DNA of 64,000 nucleotides from Clostridiales bacterium Firm_13 (GTDB lineage Bacteria; Bacillota; Clostridia; Saccharofermentanales; Saccharofermentanaceae): NCBI GenBank assembly GCA_001603035.1, contig LVAS01000059.1, positions 1 to 64,000 of the forward strand, read 5' to 3'. Shown piece by piece: positions 36,012 to 45,538 of this stretch (position 1 is its first letter; each line of letters starts with the position of its first letter). The notes under the pieces were generated by a model. It saw only the letters and a program-made list of their open reading frames with translations, ran no database searches and was not told where the DNA came from. The position numbers and the translations under genes were made by a program.

Positions 36012-36143
36012 GGATCCCCCTCACCGAGTCCTTAGCTTGTCGATGCCGTACGATTTCAACAGGAAAATGCGTAGCCCCACTTATCTATCGATAAAGTTGA
36101 GTGAACCTTGATCTTACACTACATATGTATTATAGTTTTATTT

Positions 36144-36614
36144 TTATTGTATTATTTTTCTTTTTAGCAATTCCTTTTCTACTATTTTTTCTCTTTTCTC
36201 TATGCCAATCACTTCCCATTTTTGATGTGTAATTACGGTTACTTCAATATCACAAATCATCGCGGGTTCTACCATGATGTCCTCGAAATCACTTGAAGAG
36301 CAAAAACTGCATTTTTTCTTTTTGTAAATAAAATCAACTTCGTTTCCCATAATCTCATCGCATGTTATGCCAAACATTTCATATGATATTTTTATATAAT
36401 CTAATTTGCATTTGTGTTTTTCCAAAATATTTTTAACCATATTTTTAAAATCTTCATAAATAGTGTCTTCTAAAATATTTATATATGCGTATTGTTTATA
36501 ACCGTCAAAATTTATCAGCCTTTGTCCATACGAAAAATCTGACAAATAGAAAAATGTATTGTCATTTTTGCATTTTGAGCACCGAATTACTTCCCGCCTT
36601 ACTCTGATATTCAA
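36144..36614 (-). CDS. Zinc-ribbon-like probable immunity protein
   Basis: 156 aa with CSKCKND near the N-terminus and CSFCSSS near residue 100, a likely split zinc site. The start is a TTG at 36614 preceded by GGAGG at good spacing, 14 nt after the end of a toxin-tip remnant. Very AT-rich. Family not recognised; it is the second Cys-pair protein in this array (the other is at 32534). Confidence 0.55.
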   Translation of the reverse strand: MNIRVRREVIRCSKCKNDNTFFYLSDFSYGQRLINFDGYKQYAYINILEDTIYEDFKNMVKNILEKHKCKLDYIKISYEMFGITCDEIMGNEVDFIYKKKKCSFCSSSDFEDIMVEPAMICDIEVTVITHQKWEVIGIEKREKIVEKELLKRKIIQ

Positions 36615-36627
36615 TTACCAATTCCTC

Positions 36628-36799
36628 CTAAATTACTGGTGTCACATTTCTAGCTTGCAAAATATCTTCAAAATTTCTGAAAAGCACAAAGTTTGTACCT
36701 TCTCCCCTATATGACATAATTTAATAACGGAATTAGATCACAACCGGTCGGTGTGTTACCTTGTGTATCAAGTTGGTTGTCAGGAATGATACCCACCAT
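36628..36799 (-). pseudogene. Toxin-tip remnant, frameshifted
   Basis: MVGIIPDNQLDTQGNTPTGC in one frame and YRGEGTNFVLFRNFEDIL...VTPVI in another, ending at TAG 36630-36628. Together they look like the end of a toxin domain broken by one frameshift. Directly precedes the gene at 36614. No family assigned. Confidence 0.4.
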
Positions 36800-36845
36800 T
36801 TTATGATATCAACAGATCCTTAGTGCGCGTCTTTACGTCAATGAA

Positions 36846-37121
36846 TTAAATAGATAAAGCTACCATTACTTTTTCTGCCGCTTTACGAACATCAGCCGCG
36901 CTATAGTACATATTTGGCATAACCAGTTCATCTTCATATTGGGAGAAACGATTAGTAATTTCGCTGAGATCACTAAAATATTGTCTTTCTGTTTTGTTTA
37001 ATTTTGCATAATTTATTTTTGTGTTATATATAGTTGAGAATTCCTCGCAAAATTCTTTTGCGTTATAATTTCCTGTCGTGAATTCTGTTATTAAATAGTA
37101 TAACTTCTCTTTTTCTGTCAT
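36846..37121 (-). CDS. Probable immunity protein (colicin D immunity-like)
   Basis: 91-aa acidic helical protein, MTEKEKLYYLITEFTTGNY then AKEFCEEFSTIY and VMPNMYYSAADVRKAAE. The pattern resembles the small colicin D/CdiI-like immunity family. An ATG at 37136 directly follows the previous stop, but the one at 37121 has GGGG 5 nt upstream. Second of two small genes after the toxin tip at 37565. Confidence 0.55.
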   Translation of the reverse strand: MTEKEKLYYLITEFTTGNYNAKEFCEEFSTIYNTKINYAKLNKTERQYFSDLSEITNRFSQYEDELVMPNMYYSAADVRKAAEKVMVALSI

Positions 37122-37136
37122 ATAAGCCCCACACAT

Positions 37137-37568
37137 TTATTTAAGAAAATTTGTTAAACTTATTGAAAATTCATCATAGATGTCTTTTTGAAAATCAGCT
37201 AAAAAATCCTTTAAAGAGCTTACTAAATCTTGTATACATATTTCTTTGGCTATATTGTCATTTCCCCATATAGAAGTAACTGCCCATATTCTTTCATTTT
37301 TTTGATTGAATTGAATGATTGTTCCTTCGCTGTAATCCATGGATTCATATGCAAATTCTTGAATTATTCCTTTCTCGAAATTTTCTAGCCATCTTGAAAT
37401 AGCTACTGCAAACTCAAGTAAAAGTATGTAATTTTCTTGAAAGAAATCGTTGCCATTAATTCTGATATTCAAACTGCCCTCAATATCAGCCAATAATTTT
37501 CTATTGTTTGTATAAATCAATGTTTTATCGATTTTCTTTGATTTATCGATATTGAATTGTATTGTCAT
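37137..37568 (-). CDS. Probable immunity protein
   Basis: 143-aa acidic protein of mixed alpha/beta type (IEGSLNIRINGNDFF, SRWLENFEKGII). The ATG at 37568 overlaps the TGA that ends the neighbouring toxin in its undamaged frame (ATGA). That overlap supports both the start choice and the toxin-immunity pairing. Family not firmly recognised. Confidence 0.65.
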   Translation of the reverse strand: MTIQFNIDKSKKIDKTLIYTNNRKLLADIEGSLNIRINGNDFFQENYILLLEFAVAISRWLENFEKGIIQEFAYESMDYSEGTIIQFNQKNERIWAVTSIWGNDNIAKEICIQDLVSSLKDFLADFQKDIYDEFSISLTNFLK

Positions 37569-39675
37569 TTTACTGGGTATGCAGTCCATTTTTTCCATCT
37601 GCTCCTATAATAACTTGAATTTTTGTTTCTCCCCTTGTTTCAATCGTCTTGCTCAAATCAGTTATGATTTTATATAATTTTTCTTGATTGTTAGGTAATA
37701 TTTGAGCATTTTCTGAGCGCAAGCCTTCTTGAACCCATGTGTTCACTTGTCCCTTATCAGTAGTATCAAATTTTTGCCACCTTCCCCCTGCGTCCATTAA
37801 ATGTTTATTGGAAACTGGGAATTCAGAAACATTGTCCGCCGCTTTAAAGGCAGATTGAGAAGTTTCGTTTAAAATACGATTATTCGATCCTTCAACCTCA
37901 ACGTCCCCGAGCTCAGGTATTGGCGGAGTTTCTGGAACCGGAGCATTAATCCGGGCAACGTCATCGACAGTACTTAAGAGCGGGCTTTCATAGGAAGGAA
38001 TTGACGCGCGCGAAGCGGCGGCAACGTCATCGACAGAATTTATAATAGCGCTTTCAGTCTTGGTCACTGAGGTGGCGGCTCGGCTCCCCTCTCAGCTGTT
38101 GTGGCTACTTTTACAGCATCTGATGCCGATCCTACTTCTCCGACACCCATAAATAGCGTTGCGATATCAAGTGAAATCTTCATGGTCACCTGACCGCGAT
38201 AGAACGGATCTGTCTTAAGCTGATTATACATCGCGGTGGCGGTTGTCGAAATGGATTGTAAAGTATTCATATTGGTCGAGTAGCTCAGTTCCCATGCGTT
38301 TTGCAGGAAATTGCCTGGGTTACTTTGCATCTTCTGATTGAATGTCTGTACTTCTTTACTCTTTAAAAATTGGTCCGACTTGTCCTTTGCATTTAGCATG
38401 CTTGCAACGCTGGTAAGCGGGTCCAAGCTCTTCGCAACAGTTCTACTCCTTCGATTCCCCATTGGAACGCGCCCTCGATCATACCGATATTCATTTTTGC
38501 TTGCGTGGCAAGGTGGTTGGCGGCTACATTTTCTTTCCCGATCCCTGTAGAAGTTAAAAGAGAATCAATCCTTCCAGAAATTCCGACATTGATATTCGCA
38601 ACGGATGCGGCATATTGCGTTGACACAAAACTATACGCATTCGATCGTGCCTTGAGATATTTCTTTGCAATAGAAACTGCCGCTCCTGCAACCTTACTGA
38701 CAGTAGCGCCTGCCCATGAGGCTGCGGCACTCCACCAAGAATGCCCCGTCGGATCTGAATACATCATCGGCTCGTTGTGGCAGTACGTATACAGGTTGAG
38801 GCTCAGCGCGTCATTCCGACTTCCCAGATACGAATCCTCCTGGATAAACCGTGCGGTCACCGGGTCGTACATGCGGGCGTTCAGATAGTAGAGTCCGGTC
38901 TCCGGATCGTACTGGTATCCGGCATAAAGGATATTGCTCGTCACCGTTCCCGTCTGATCGAGGATATTTCCAAATGCGTCGTAATAATATGTCGCGGCGA
39001 TCGTTCCGTCTGCCGCAAGGAGGGCAGTGACATCCGCATGTCCGTTGTAGAAGTAGAAGAAGGTGTCTTCTCCGAAAGTGCGAGAGATTAGGTTCAGGCC
39101 GTAGACGTTGCGACCCGTTTGGTCGCCGAGTGCATTCAATTCCAGTATGACTTTGTCGTACTCGTACAGATAGCGGGTCAGACTTGCGTTGACGGATTTT
39201 CCGACGCGAAGGCCGTCCCCGTTGTAGGTGTTTATGACCGTTGTCCCGTCGGAGGTGATGGTCTGAACCAGCTGATTGAGTAGATCGTAAGTATTGTTCT
39301 GTTCGAGCACGGGTGCTCCGGCGATTCCGTCGGTGTATGTGACCGAAGTGACCGTCAGGAGATTCCCATTGTTGTCGTAGGCATAATCGACGGTTTTCAC
39401 GAGTGTACCATTCAAGTTTTCCGTTGTTCGCGTGAGTCGATTCTGCGAGTCATATATGTAGGTGGTTGCGGTTACATCGCTACCCTCGGTCTCGGTCTGT
39501 GAGGCGCGGTTACCGGCGGTATCGTACGAATATGCCGTACTCTTGCCGGACGGCTCGACGACTGTGAGCAATCGATTTACAACATCGTATGTATAGGTTG
39601 TGGTGCCTTTGGAGTCGGTTTTCGTGAGAAGATTGTGGGCGGCGTCTTAGGTGTACGCATACGTGTCGATGATTG
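37565..39675 (-). pseudogene. Second Rhs core with toxin tip, broken by a nonsense codon and frameshifts
   Basis: Bases 38742-39675 are a 934-bp near-identical copy of 46526-47459, without any length difference, and encode YD repeats and the core (DPVTARFIQED, DPTGHSWWSAAA). A TAA at 39649-39647 replaces a Tyr codon of the other copy. The frame shifts near 38440, again near 38070, and once more at the six-base A/T run 37589-37594. Restoring the last gives a tip ending WTAYPVK at a TGA (37567-37565). The tip (FPVSNKHLMDAGGRWQKFDT) is of a type common in Rhs/LXG toxins but not one I can name. The 5' part of the gene is missing. Confidence 0.8.
38742..39675 (-). repeat. 934-bp direct repeat of the Rhs core (copy 2)
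   Basis: Equal in length to 46526-47459 and differing at scattered bases only. The two copies are about 7.8 kb apart in the same orientation and are large enough for homologous recombination, which would delete or swap the cassettes between them. Confidence 0.85.
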
Positions 39676-39802
39676 ACACTACCAGAAAGCTCACATTTTA
39701 AGCCGTTTTACGGGTGCTGTTTAGGTGTACTTTATGTCTACCAATAGTAATGCATAAAGAAAGGCAGCTACCCCTTTTGGAGATAACCGCCTGTGTAGTG
39801 CC
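39676..39802. repeat. Short element-like insert at the Rhs truncation point
   Basis: The Rhs similarity stops at 39675. The following 127 bp begin ACACTAC and end near GTAGTGCC, a weak inverted repeat, and contain an imperfect hairpin (GGCAGCTACCCC/GGAGATAACCGCC). It could be a small transposon remnant or simply a scar. Low certainty. Confidence 0.3.
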
Positions 39803-39836
39803 GTTTATTTATGCACAAATTAAACTATCTGATTTA

Positions 39837-40274
39837 CTATTCTGCTCTTAACAATGAACGTACTTCCATAAGAATATTTCCAAGCATATTTTTCCCTGTA
39901 CCAGTTGTTCCGCAACCCCAATAGTAGTCGTCAGTTGTCTCTTCAATTATTTCCTCGTTCCCTCTAGAAATAAGTATATCTCTTATGTCACCATGAGTTG
40001 TAAATTTCTGCAAAACTGCTTTCATCATAATTTCATATTTTACTTCTTCCCAATCTTGTCGAAGCAGTTTATTCCTGTCACGTCCGATTCTTGCTGCTTC
40101 CATAGGAGTTTTGGCAAGTCTTACTTCTTCCTCAAAGTCACTCCCAACAAATTTTTGAGCCTGAAAATAATGCTCGGAGGTCATCCAATACTTACCATCA
40201 AGATCAAATCCATGCTTCGAGAAGTTGGAAAAGCAACCATACGCTTCATTCACTTTATAAAACCTAATCGCCAT
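39837..40274 (-). CDS. NADAR-domain protein (YbiA-like)
   Basis: 145 aa with all the NADAR/YbiA family blocks: FSNFSKHGFDLDGKYW, MTSEHYFQAQKF, and WGCGTTGTGKNMLGNILMEV. Family members are N-glycosidases; some remove ADP-ribose from guanine bases and are partnered with ADP-ribosylating toxins, others act on riboflavin intermediates. The ATG at 40274 (AAAGGG upstream) is preferred over 40304. It lies 42 nt after the immunity-type gene that follows a guanine-type ADP-ribosyltransferase tip, so a detoxifying role is a reasonable inference. No riboflavin gene is nearby. Confidence 0.8.
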   Translation of the reverse strand: MAIRFYKVNEAYGCFSNFSKHGFDLDGKYWMTSEHYFQAQKFVGSDFEEEVRLAKTPMEAARIGRDRNKLLRQDWEEVKYEIMMKAVLQKFTTHGDIRDILISRGNEEIIEETTDDYYWGCGTTGTGKNMLGNILMEVRSLLRAE

Positions 40275-40316
40275 TAAAAGTACCCTTTCGTACAAATTAT
40301 TCATAATTAGTTCATG

Positions 40317-40739
40317 TTAACCTGTTATACTTTTTAGCCATTCATTGTGATATTTCAATTGTGCTTCAATGCCCGCAAAATTTAAGCTTCCATCACACTC
40401 GAATATATCAACAACATCTGACATTCTAGCTTGTTGTCCTAAATTTTGCTTATAAGCTGCTCGACCAGTTCCCATAGATAATTGCATGGGAGAAGGGTAA
40501 ATATTTTCAGCGGCCCCATTACATAAAATCTGAATGCTCCTTTTTTCAAGTTCTTTTCTCAAATTTAAGAGTGCATCAAAGAAATTTTCACCTTTTGAGC
40601 TTATATTATGACCATTAATTTTTAATGCAATTGAAACTAAATCTTGCTCTTCTGGTATTTCTTCTGATAGTTCTAGCTGGGTACTTACTATATCATCTTC
40701 ATTTACTAATAGTTTTACTGTTACTCTTTCGCTTTCCAT
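40317..40739 (-). CDS. Probable immunity protein for the ADP-ribosyltransferase tip
   Basis: 140-aa acidic protein; N-terminal beta part, then CNGAAENIYPSPMQLSMGTG and a helical end (LKYHNEWLKSI). It starts 3 nt after the toxin tip's stop, with AAAGGAGG in the toxin's last codons as its ribosome-binding site. Proteins of this look accompany Rhs toxins in many Firmicutes. Immunity is inferred. Confidence 0.65.
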   Translation of the reverse strand: MESERVTVKLLVNEDDIVSTQLELSEEIPEEQDLVSIALKINGHNISSKGENFFDALLNLRKELEKRSIQILCNGAAENIYPSPMQLSMGTGRAAYKQNLGQQARMSDVVDIFECDGSLNFAGIEAQLKYHNEWLKSITG

Positions 40740-40742
40740 TGT

Positions 40743-42290
40743 TTACTTTCCTCCTTTATATCCAGGATTAGGAATAAATTCCCCTGTCCGAACACCATTT
40801 TTCATCACCCAAGCCCCTTTAATTTGTTCTGGACTAACTCCACCGGGAATTGAAAATTCCATTTGTTCCGGGTACGGTGATTTAGCACCCAGTGTTTGAT
40901 TCACATCTATATAGTTCGATATTTCTATTTCGTATACATAACCATTTTACCTGTAAAACCGTTTGCAATTTCTTCACTAGACGAAGTTGATATATAATTA
41001 CCTGCTGTTGTGTTGCTCGTAACATGCTGCTCTAAAGTAGTACCTGTACCCTTTGGCTGGAATCCATTTTCAAATACTGTATCTGGATTCATTGATGAAC
41101 GCTCACCTCTAAATAATGTTTTAGTGTTTAACGTTCCCTCACCCCCAGCTCCTCCAATCTCAGATATCGGAGCCACTTCTGAAATCGGGGCTTGGGTCCG
41201 AGCTAAGTCATCGACGGGGTTCGGGATAAGTCCTTTGAGCGTCTCATTTTCGGCATTCCCGCTGAATTCCTCTGCCGCACTGGTTGCCAGTTTCACTGTA
41301 TCATTGGCGCCTTGTGTCGTCAATTTGCTTGCGATTCTTTGGATTCCCGTTGTCGTTCCGCTTAGTATTTGTGGCGCCAGCGCAAATATCCCGCCCGTCA
41401 CTGCTCCGACGATACCCGCCTGTACCACTTGATTCGCATTCACTTGTCCGGTCGATATGGTCTGATTGACTACATCTCCTGACATGCCGCTCAATGCGAA
41501 TACTCCTATACTACCCGCCAGTGTTTCCGCTCCCGCCGCATATGGGAGAACTGCTCCGGCTACAAAGCCTCCTACTCCCGCTCCTACATATGCATTCGTC
41601 CCGGAATCGATTTTTCCATTATCCGAAAGATCCTGTGTTTCGGTTACGCCAATTCCGATTCCCGCTCCGATCAACCCCGAGCCGAGCATTGCAGTTACGA
41701 TCGCCATCTCTGCCGGAACAGCCGCTCCCATTGTCGCAATTCCTGCCACAACGAATACTACCGCCAATGCCCCGATGCCTATTGCAACTGCATGATCAGA
41801 TACAAATTGTCCAATCCCTGAACAGGCACTTCCTACTCCGTTGCTCACGTCGTTCGCTGCGCTTTTGCATGTGTCCGTTACCGTTTTGGCAAATCCGGTT
41901 GCCTTTTTTTTCGCATCGTTCTTAGCATTTGCTAGTGTCGTAGATGCTTGGCTAACCGCCGCTTTGCTCGCTTGAACGGCGGTACTCGCAACTTTTGACG
42001 CTTTCTCTACGACCGCTTTGGTTGTTGTCGCAATGGATTTAACCGCAGAAACTGCCGCTCCTGCAACCTTACTGACAGTAGCGCCTGCCCATGAGGCTGC
42101 GGCACTCCACCAGGAATGCCCCGTCGGATCTGAATACATCAGCGGTTCGTTATGGCAATACGTATAGAGGTTCAGGCTGAGTGCGTCGTTGCGTTTTCCG
42201 GTGTAGGTATCCTCCTGGATGAACCGCGCGGTCACCGGGTCGTACATACGGGCGTCGGTGACGAGTATGAGACGGTTCAGAGAATCGCAG
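40743..42290 (-). pseudogene. Short Rhs core with scabin/pierisin-like ADP-ribosyltransferase tip, frameshifted
   Basis: A piece of YD repeat (DSLNRLILVTD) is joined in frame to the core ARMYDPVTARFIQEDTYTG, indicating an internal deletion at 42257. A long Ala/Ser/Val-rich linker follows, then from about residue 377 (counted from 42247) the toxin: TLFRGERSS (Arg380), NYISTSS (420-422). A TAG stops the frame at 40925. One extra base in the A4/T4 run 40945-40948 restores GYVYEIEISNYIDV, SPYPEQMEFSIPGG (QxE) and the end at TAA 40745-40743. R-STS-QxE is the signature of guanine-modifying ADP-ribosyltransferases. The gene has no N-terminal part. Confidence 0.8.
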
Positions 42291-42383
42291 CTGCCCAGTT
42301 AGAATGAGTATTGATTGGTCAAAGTACGTGACTTTCAAGTTGCCTTATCCTTCATCTCTGGATCCTTCTCGGCAAAACTTGCA

Positions 42384-42584
42384 CTAAAAGATTCCGTCAT
42401 CTTGAAGGAAAACAATACAGGCGGAGCGGTCTACTATTGTCCGGGGGGTCAGAAGCGAGGAAAGCACAGAAACGATTGTAAATGATTTCTCACTCTCATT
42501 AATTTGTTTTATCGTACGGTCTCGAATCTCTTGCGAATATTCTCTTTTATTCTTGGCATTTTTGCCTCTTCTTTGTATACACAT
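42384..42584 (-). mobile_element. IS3-type transposase orfA scrap
   Basis: A short frame reading KNKREYSQEIRDRTIKQI resembles the helix-turn-helix start of IS3-family orfA proteins and loses similarity after about 35 codons. The rest of the 42291-42638 gap shows nothing I can support. Confidence 0.4.
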
Positions 42585-42638
42585 GGCTTACACTTTCATA
42601 CCTCACAAAAGCCCGCTCAGACCACATTCTCATAGTAT

Positions 42639-43250
42639 TTATTTATCAGCCATAGCAAACAATGCATCTTTTAGTATGAAGTATTGATTGGGCCAGCCTG
42701 ATTCATTATCACCTCTCCCAGACGTTACAAAAGCGCTGCCGTCATCGAATAAGAGGGAAAAACCCCAATATCCTTCGTACTCACCATAGCTTTTCCCGCC
42801 CGTTCCATCATATTCTCTTTTCAAACTAAAGATATCCTGCTCTTCCAGCAGATTCTGTATTCCAACAATGTCTTCTTCAGTCAGATCTCTAATGTTCTCT
42901 GGAAAATTAAGATGACTCATAACCACATCCTGAACATAGTCATAGAGCAATTTTTCATGCGAGTAATCCACCAGAATTGAGCAATGATAAATACCCTTTC
43001 CTTCGTAGAAGTATAGGTATTGCAGATGGTCCAGAGTTGGATAATTCGTTTGATTATTCTCATCTGACGAGCGTAAGCCCCTTAAAGAATATAGATAATT
43101 ACCCACACTCTCAGAATTCGTATAGTCAACTGTTTCTATTGTCATGTTCTGCATATTATAGATATCACCAAATTTTTCTTTCTTCGAGCAGCTTGTAATT
43201 GATACAACAAATATAATTGCAACCAGAATGCAAAGTGTCTTTTTGCTCAT
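42639..43250 (-). CDS. Lipoprotein, possible surface immunity protein
   Basis: 203 aa with a lipoprotein signal peptide: basic start MSKKTL, hydrophobic core, and lipobox SITSC (Cys about residue 21). The mature part is acidic and rich in Tyr/Asp/Glu with no recognised domain. It starts 20 nt after a toxin-tip remnant (43271-43795). An exported immunity lipoprotein would fit a toxin acting outside the cytoplasm; alternatively it is an unrelated cell-surface protein. AGGAGAAATAA precedes the ATG. Confidence 0.65.
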   Translation of the reverse strand: MSKKTLCILVAIIFVVSITSCSKKEKFGDIYNMQNMTIETVDYTNSESVGNYLYSLRGLRSSDENNQTNYPTLDHLQYLYFYEGKGIYHCSILVDYSHEKLLYDYVQDVVMSHLNFPENIRDLTEEDIVGIQNLLEEQDIFSLKREYDGTGGKSYGEYEGYWGFSLLFDDGSAFVTSGRGDNESGWPNQYFILKDALFAMADK

Positions 43251-43270
43251 TTATTTCTCCTATTTTAAGA

Positions 43271-43795
43271 TTATATGACTGTTGTCGAAAGAATACTTGT
43301 AAGTTCAGGCATAGCTGAAGGGAAAAATTTTTGTGCTGATTTCACCATATCATCCGGTCCAACTAGCATAGTAGACAATCCTTCTGCAAAAAATTCATTT
43401 GTTAAGAGATCTCCATTTAGTTCCAATTTTGAACTTAGAAAAGGTGTATCATACCAATAGAAACCTTTGCTCGTATCTGTATGTCCATATGTTCCCGAAA
43501 TAAAGTTGTTTGTTACTCCGCCGTAAATATCCGAAGCCATAGAGTTTTCTGCACCTGCAAGTTGTCGCTGGTAGTAGGCTTGTAAAAAGTCAACAATTTC
43601 ATCTATTTCCTGCCTTTCTGAAATTTCTTGCATAAATCCCTTTCTTGAAATACCAGGAAGTTGTGCACGCTCTTTGCAACCCGTTGCATAACATTCATAT
43701 ATTTTTGTTGTTGAATTTGTTATATTGTTTGTGACGTCGTTAATTATTTTTTCTTGTAAATCAGATTTCTGAGAATCCGTTATATTTCCCTTCCA
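43271..43795 (-). pseudogene. Toxin-tip remnant, possible metallopeptidase type
   Basis: An open frame without a start reads NITDSQKSDLQEK..., KIYECYATGCKERAQLPGIS and ends with SDIYGGVTNNFISGTYGHT, LLTNEFFAEGLSTML, FFPSAMPELTSIL. The closing pattern (YGH, NEFFAE, KFFPxA) recalls toxin tips with a putative metallopeptidase or structural C-terminal domain, but a full HExxH is not visible. It is joined to an Rhs fragment at 43796 in a different frame. Confidence 0.5.
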
Positions 43796-43872
43796 GTATG
43801 ACTTTGTCGTACTCGTACAGATAGCGGGTCAGACTTGCATTGACGGATTTTCCGACGCGTAGGCCGTCTGAA
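43796..43872 (-). pseudogene. 77-bp Rhs core fragment
   Basis: Matches 46925-47002 and 39140-39217 (the segment reading VGKSVNASLTRYLYEYDKVI). It sits directly before the toxin remnant but out of frame, marking another recombination join. Bases 43873-44099 hold no recognisable gene. Confidence 0.75.
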
Positions 43873-44099
43873 CTCGTCATACAAACCAACAACTACTGCT
43901 AGGAAATAGGCTATGCAATTGCGTTCTATGCTTATTTTACTATTTCATCTTTGTAGATCACTGCCTACCACTTTTACTTTTCTCTTCTGTAATCCTTCTG
44001 AAGGTGTACCTCCTTGTATTCAGTTACGTCCGTTCCCCAACCAGTCATTTATTCAACTTTCCAATTTTGAATCAAGATAGCATCTAGTTTATAATGTTA

Positions 44100-44513
44100 C
44101 TAATCGTAATAGCCTCTTTCAAATACAATTACTGATTCTATCGGTTTATCAGGTTCATCATTCGAAAATGGTGCAAATATCCCAACGCCAAATTTGAAAG
44201 AGGAAAAACCTACATCATTGAAGTCAAGCGAGATGTCATATGATTCAAATATTTTACATACTTCTTCATATGGTCTTTTAAAAAGCCTTTGTTCATAAAA
44301 CAAGACTTCTCCTTCAAAAAATTCAATTGCCTCACAAATATTATTCGTTTTATAATATATATGGCAAATCCCAAAATCATCAGTAAGAGTTTTACTTATT
44401 GGCGTTTTTTTATATTCTTTAAACTGGTAATTGAAGCACTTTCTTATGTCTTCTTTGTTCATTCCAAACTTCACACAACCTGCACCAATATAAGGTTCTA
44501 TTTTGAATTCCAT
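44100..44513 (-). CDS. Probable immunity protein for the HNH-type tip
   Basis: 137 aa: YIGAGCVKFGMNKEDIRKCF, FGICHIYYKTNNICEAIEFF and a C-terminal ESVIVFERGYYD. This beta-rich pattern is common beside Rhs nuclease tips. It starts within the last codons of the broken toxin, with AGAGG before the ATG. Cytoplasmic. No formal family name assigned. Confidence 0.65.
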   Translation of the reverse strand: MEFKIEPYIGAGCVKFGMNKEDIRKCFNYQFKEYKKTPISKTLTDDFGICHIYYKTNNICEAIEFFEGEVLFYEQRLFKRPYEEVCKIFESYDISLDFNDVGFSSFKFGVGIFAPFSNDEPDKPIESVIVFERGYYD

Positions 44514-45056
44514 TAATCAATACCTCTCGTTTCTTTATAAGATTAATTGTATATTCAAGCATTTGCTGAATGTCTTGTGTATATTTATCACTAAATTTGT
44601 TTATCAATTCTTCAATATCCATTTGTTGTGCGCCTAAAAAACACCCTCATCAATTAATTCTTTTTGTAGAGCTCTGTATTGTTGCATGATGCAAATTACC
44701 CCAGCTAGCAGTTTGTCTGTGGTCACTGATTTCCATATTTATCGCTGGACCTTCATTTTTGGTGTAAGGACTCACAGAATTAGCAGCCATATGATGAATT
44801 TCTCCTCCGTTTCTTGTTACATCTTTGTACGCACCTCCAAGCATATCCTCGGTCTTACCAGCTCCCCCAATCTCAGATATTGGAGGCACTTCCGGAACCG
44901 GGGCATTGATCCGGGTAACGTCATCGACATAATTAATAACTGCGCTTTCTGTCTTTGTCACTTAGGGCAGCACCTTGGGCCCCCTTCTCAAGTGATGTGG
45001 CTACTTTTGCAGCATCTGATGCCGCTCCTACTTCTCCTGCACCCACAAATAGCGTG
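44514..45056 (-). pseudogene. Rhs linker plus HNH-type nuclease toxin tip, frameshifted
   Basis: Bases 44950-45056 repeat the linker at 38064-38165. The tip follows: a Pro-rich joint (RINAPVPEVPPISEIGG, also seen in the 37.9-kb and 41.2-kb cassettes), then GGEIHHMAANSVSPY, MEISDHRQTASWG, an HNH/ENDO VII-like pattern. It shifts frame near 44670 (QYRALQKELIDEGVF follows in the next frame) and again at the six-base A/T run 44636-44641, after which MDIEELINKFSDKY continues. The Rhs core is missing. Confidence 0.7.
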
Positions 45057-45121
45057 CAATATTCTTCGAGAAGTTATTTAATTAATTAGTTTATTTATTC
45101 ATATTTCATCAATGTTTTGAT

Positions 45122-45529
45122 TTAAACCAAGTACACGCGGAACAATTTGCGCTTTCCATTTACTACATCTTTTTCTACCTCTGTTTCCCAAAACGGCAAT
45201 ATAACTTCTTCAAGATCATTCATTATTGTATCCTTTAGTTTGCAATTGTTTGTTAAAAATTGTTTTGAATTTTTGACCAGTATTACATATGCATCGTTAT
45301 TAAACCAGCTTAAATCTCTTATCCAGTCCAAGTATCGATCCATACTATCTGAACATGTTGTTGGAAACTGGAAAGATTTCTCGATAATTTCGATGAAATT
45401 ATTCCATGTTTGAATTTCTTCTCCGTGTATGTCTACTTCAAGTACATTATACATAGTGCTAATTTCAGTTAATTCCTTTAAGAACTGTTCTTCAGTTGTT
45501 CGAATAATTTTATTCTCAAGTAAATTCAT
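45122..45529 (-). CDS. Barstar-like ribonuclease inhibitor (immunity)
   Basis: 135 aa with a barstar-type layout: VLEVDIHGEEIQTWNNFIEI, MDRYLDWIRDLSWFNNDAYV and a strand-helix C-terminus. Barstars plug the active site of guanyl-specific ribonucleases. It starts 9 nt after the stop of the RNase-type tip, exactly the expected partner. The frame is intact, unlike its toxin. Confidence 0.8.
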   Translation of the reverse strand: MNLLENKIIRTTEEQFLKELTEISTMYNVLEVDIHGEEIQTWNNFIEIIEKSFQFPTTCSDSMDRYLDWIRDLSWFNNDAYVILVKNSKQFLTNNCKLKDTIMNDLEEVILPFWETEVEKDVVNGKRKLFRVYLV

Positions 45530-45538
45530 TTATTTACC

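Noticed and set aside
36000-36115. GTGCGAC on the minus strand suggested the 5' end of a group II intron
   Set aside because: No reverse transcriptase, domain V hairpin or 3' boundary could be found nearby.
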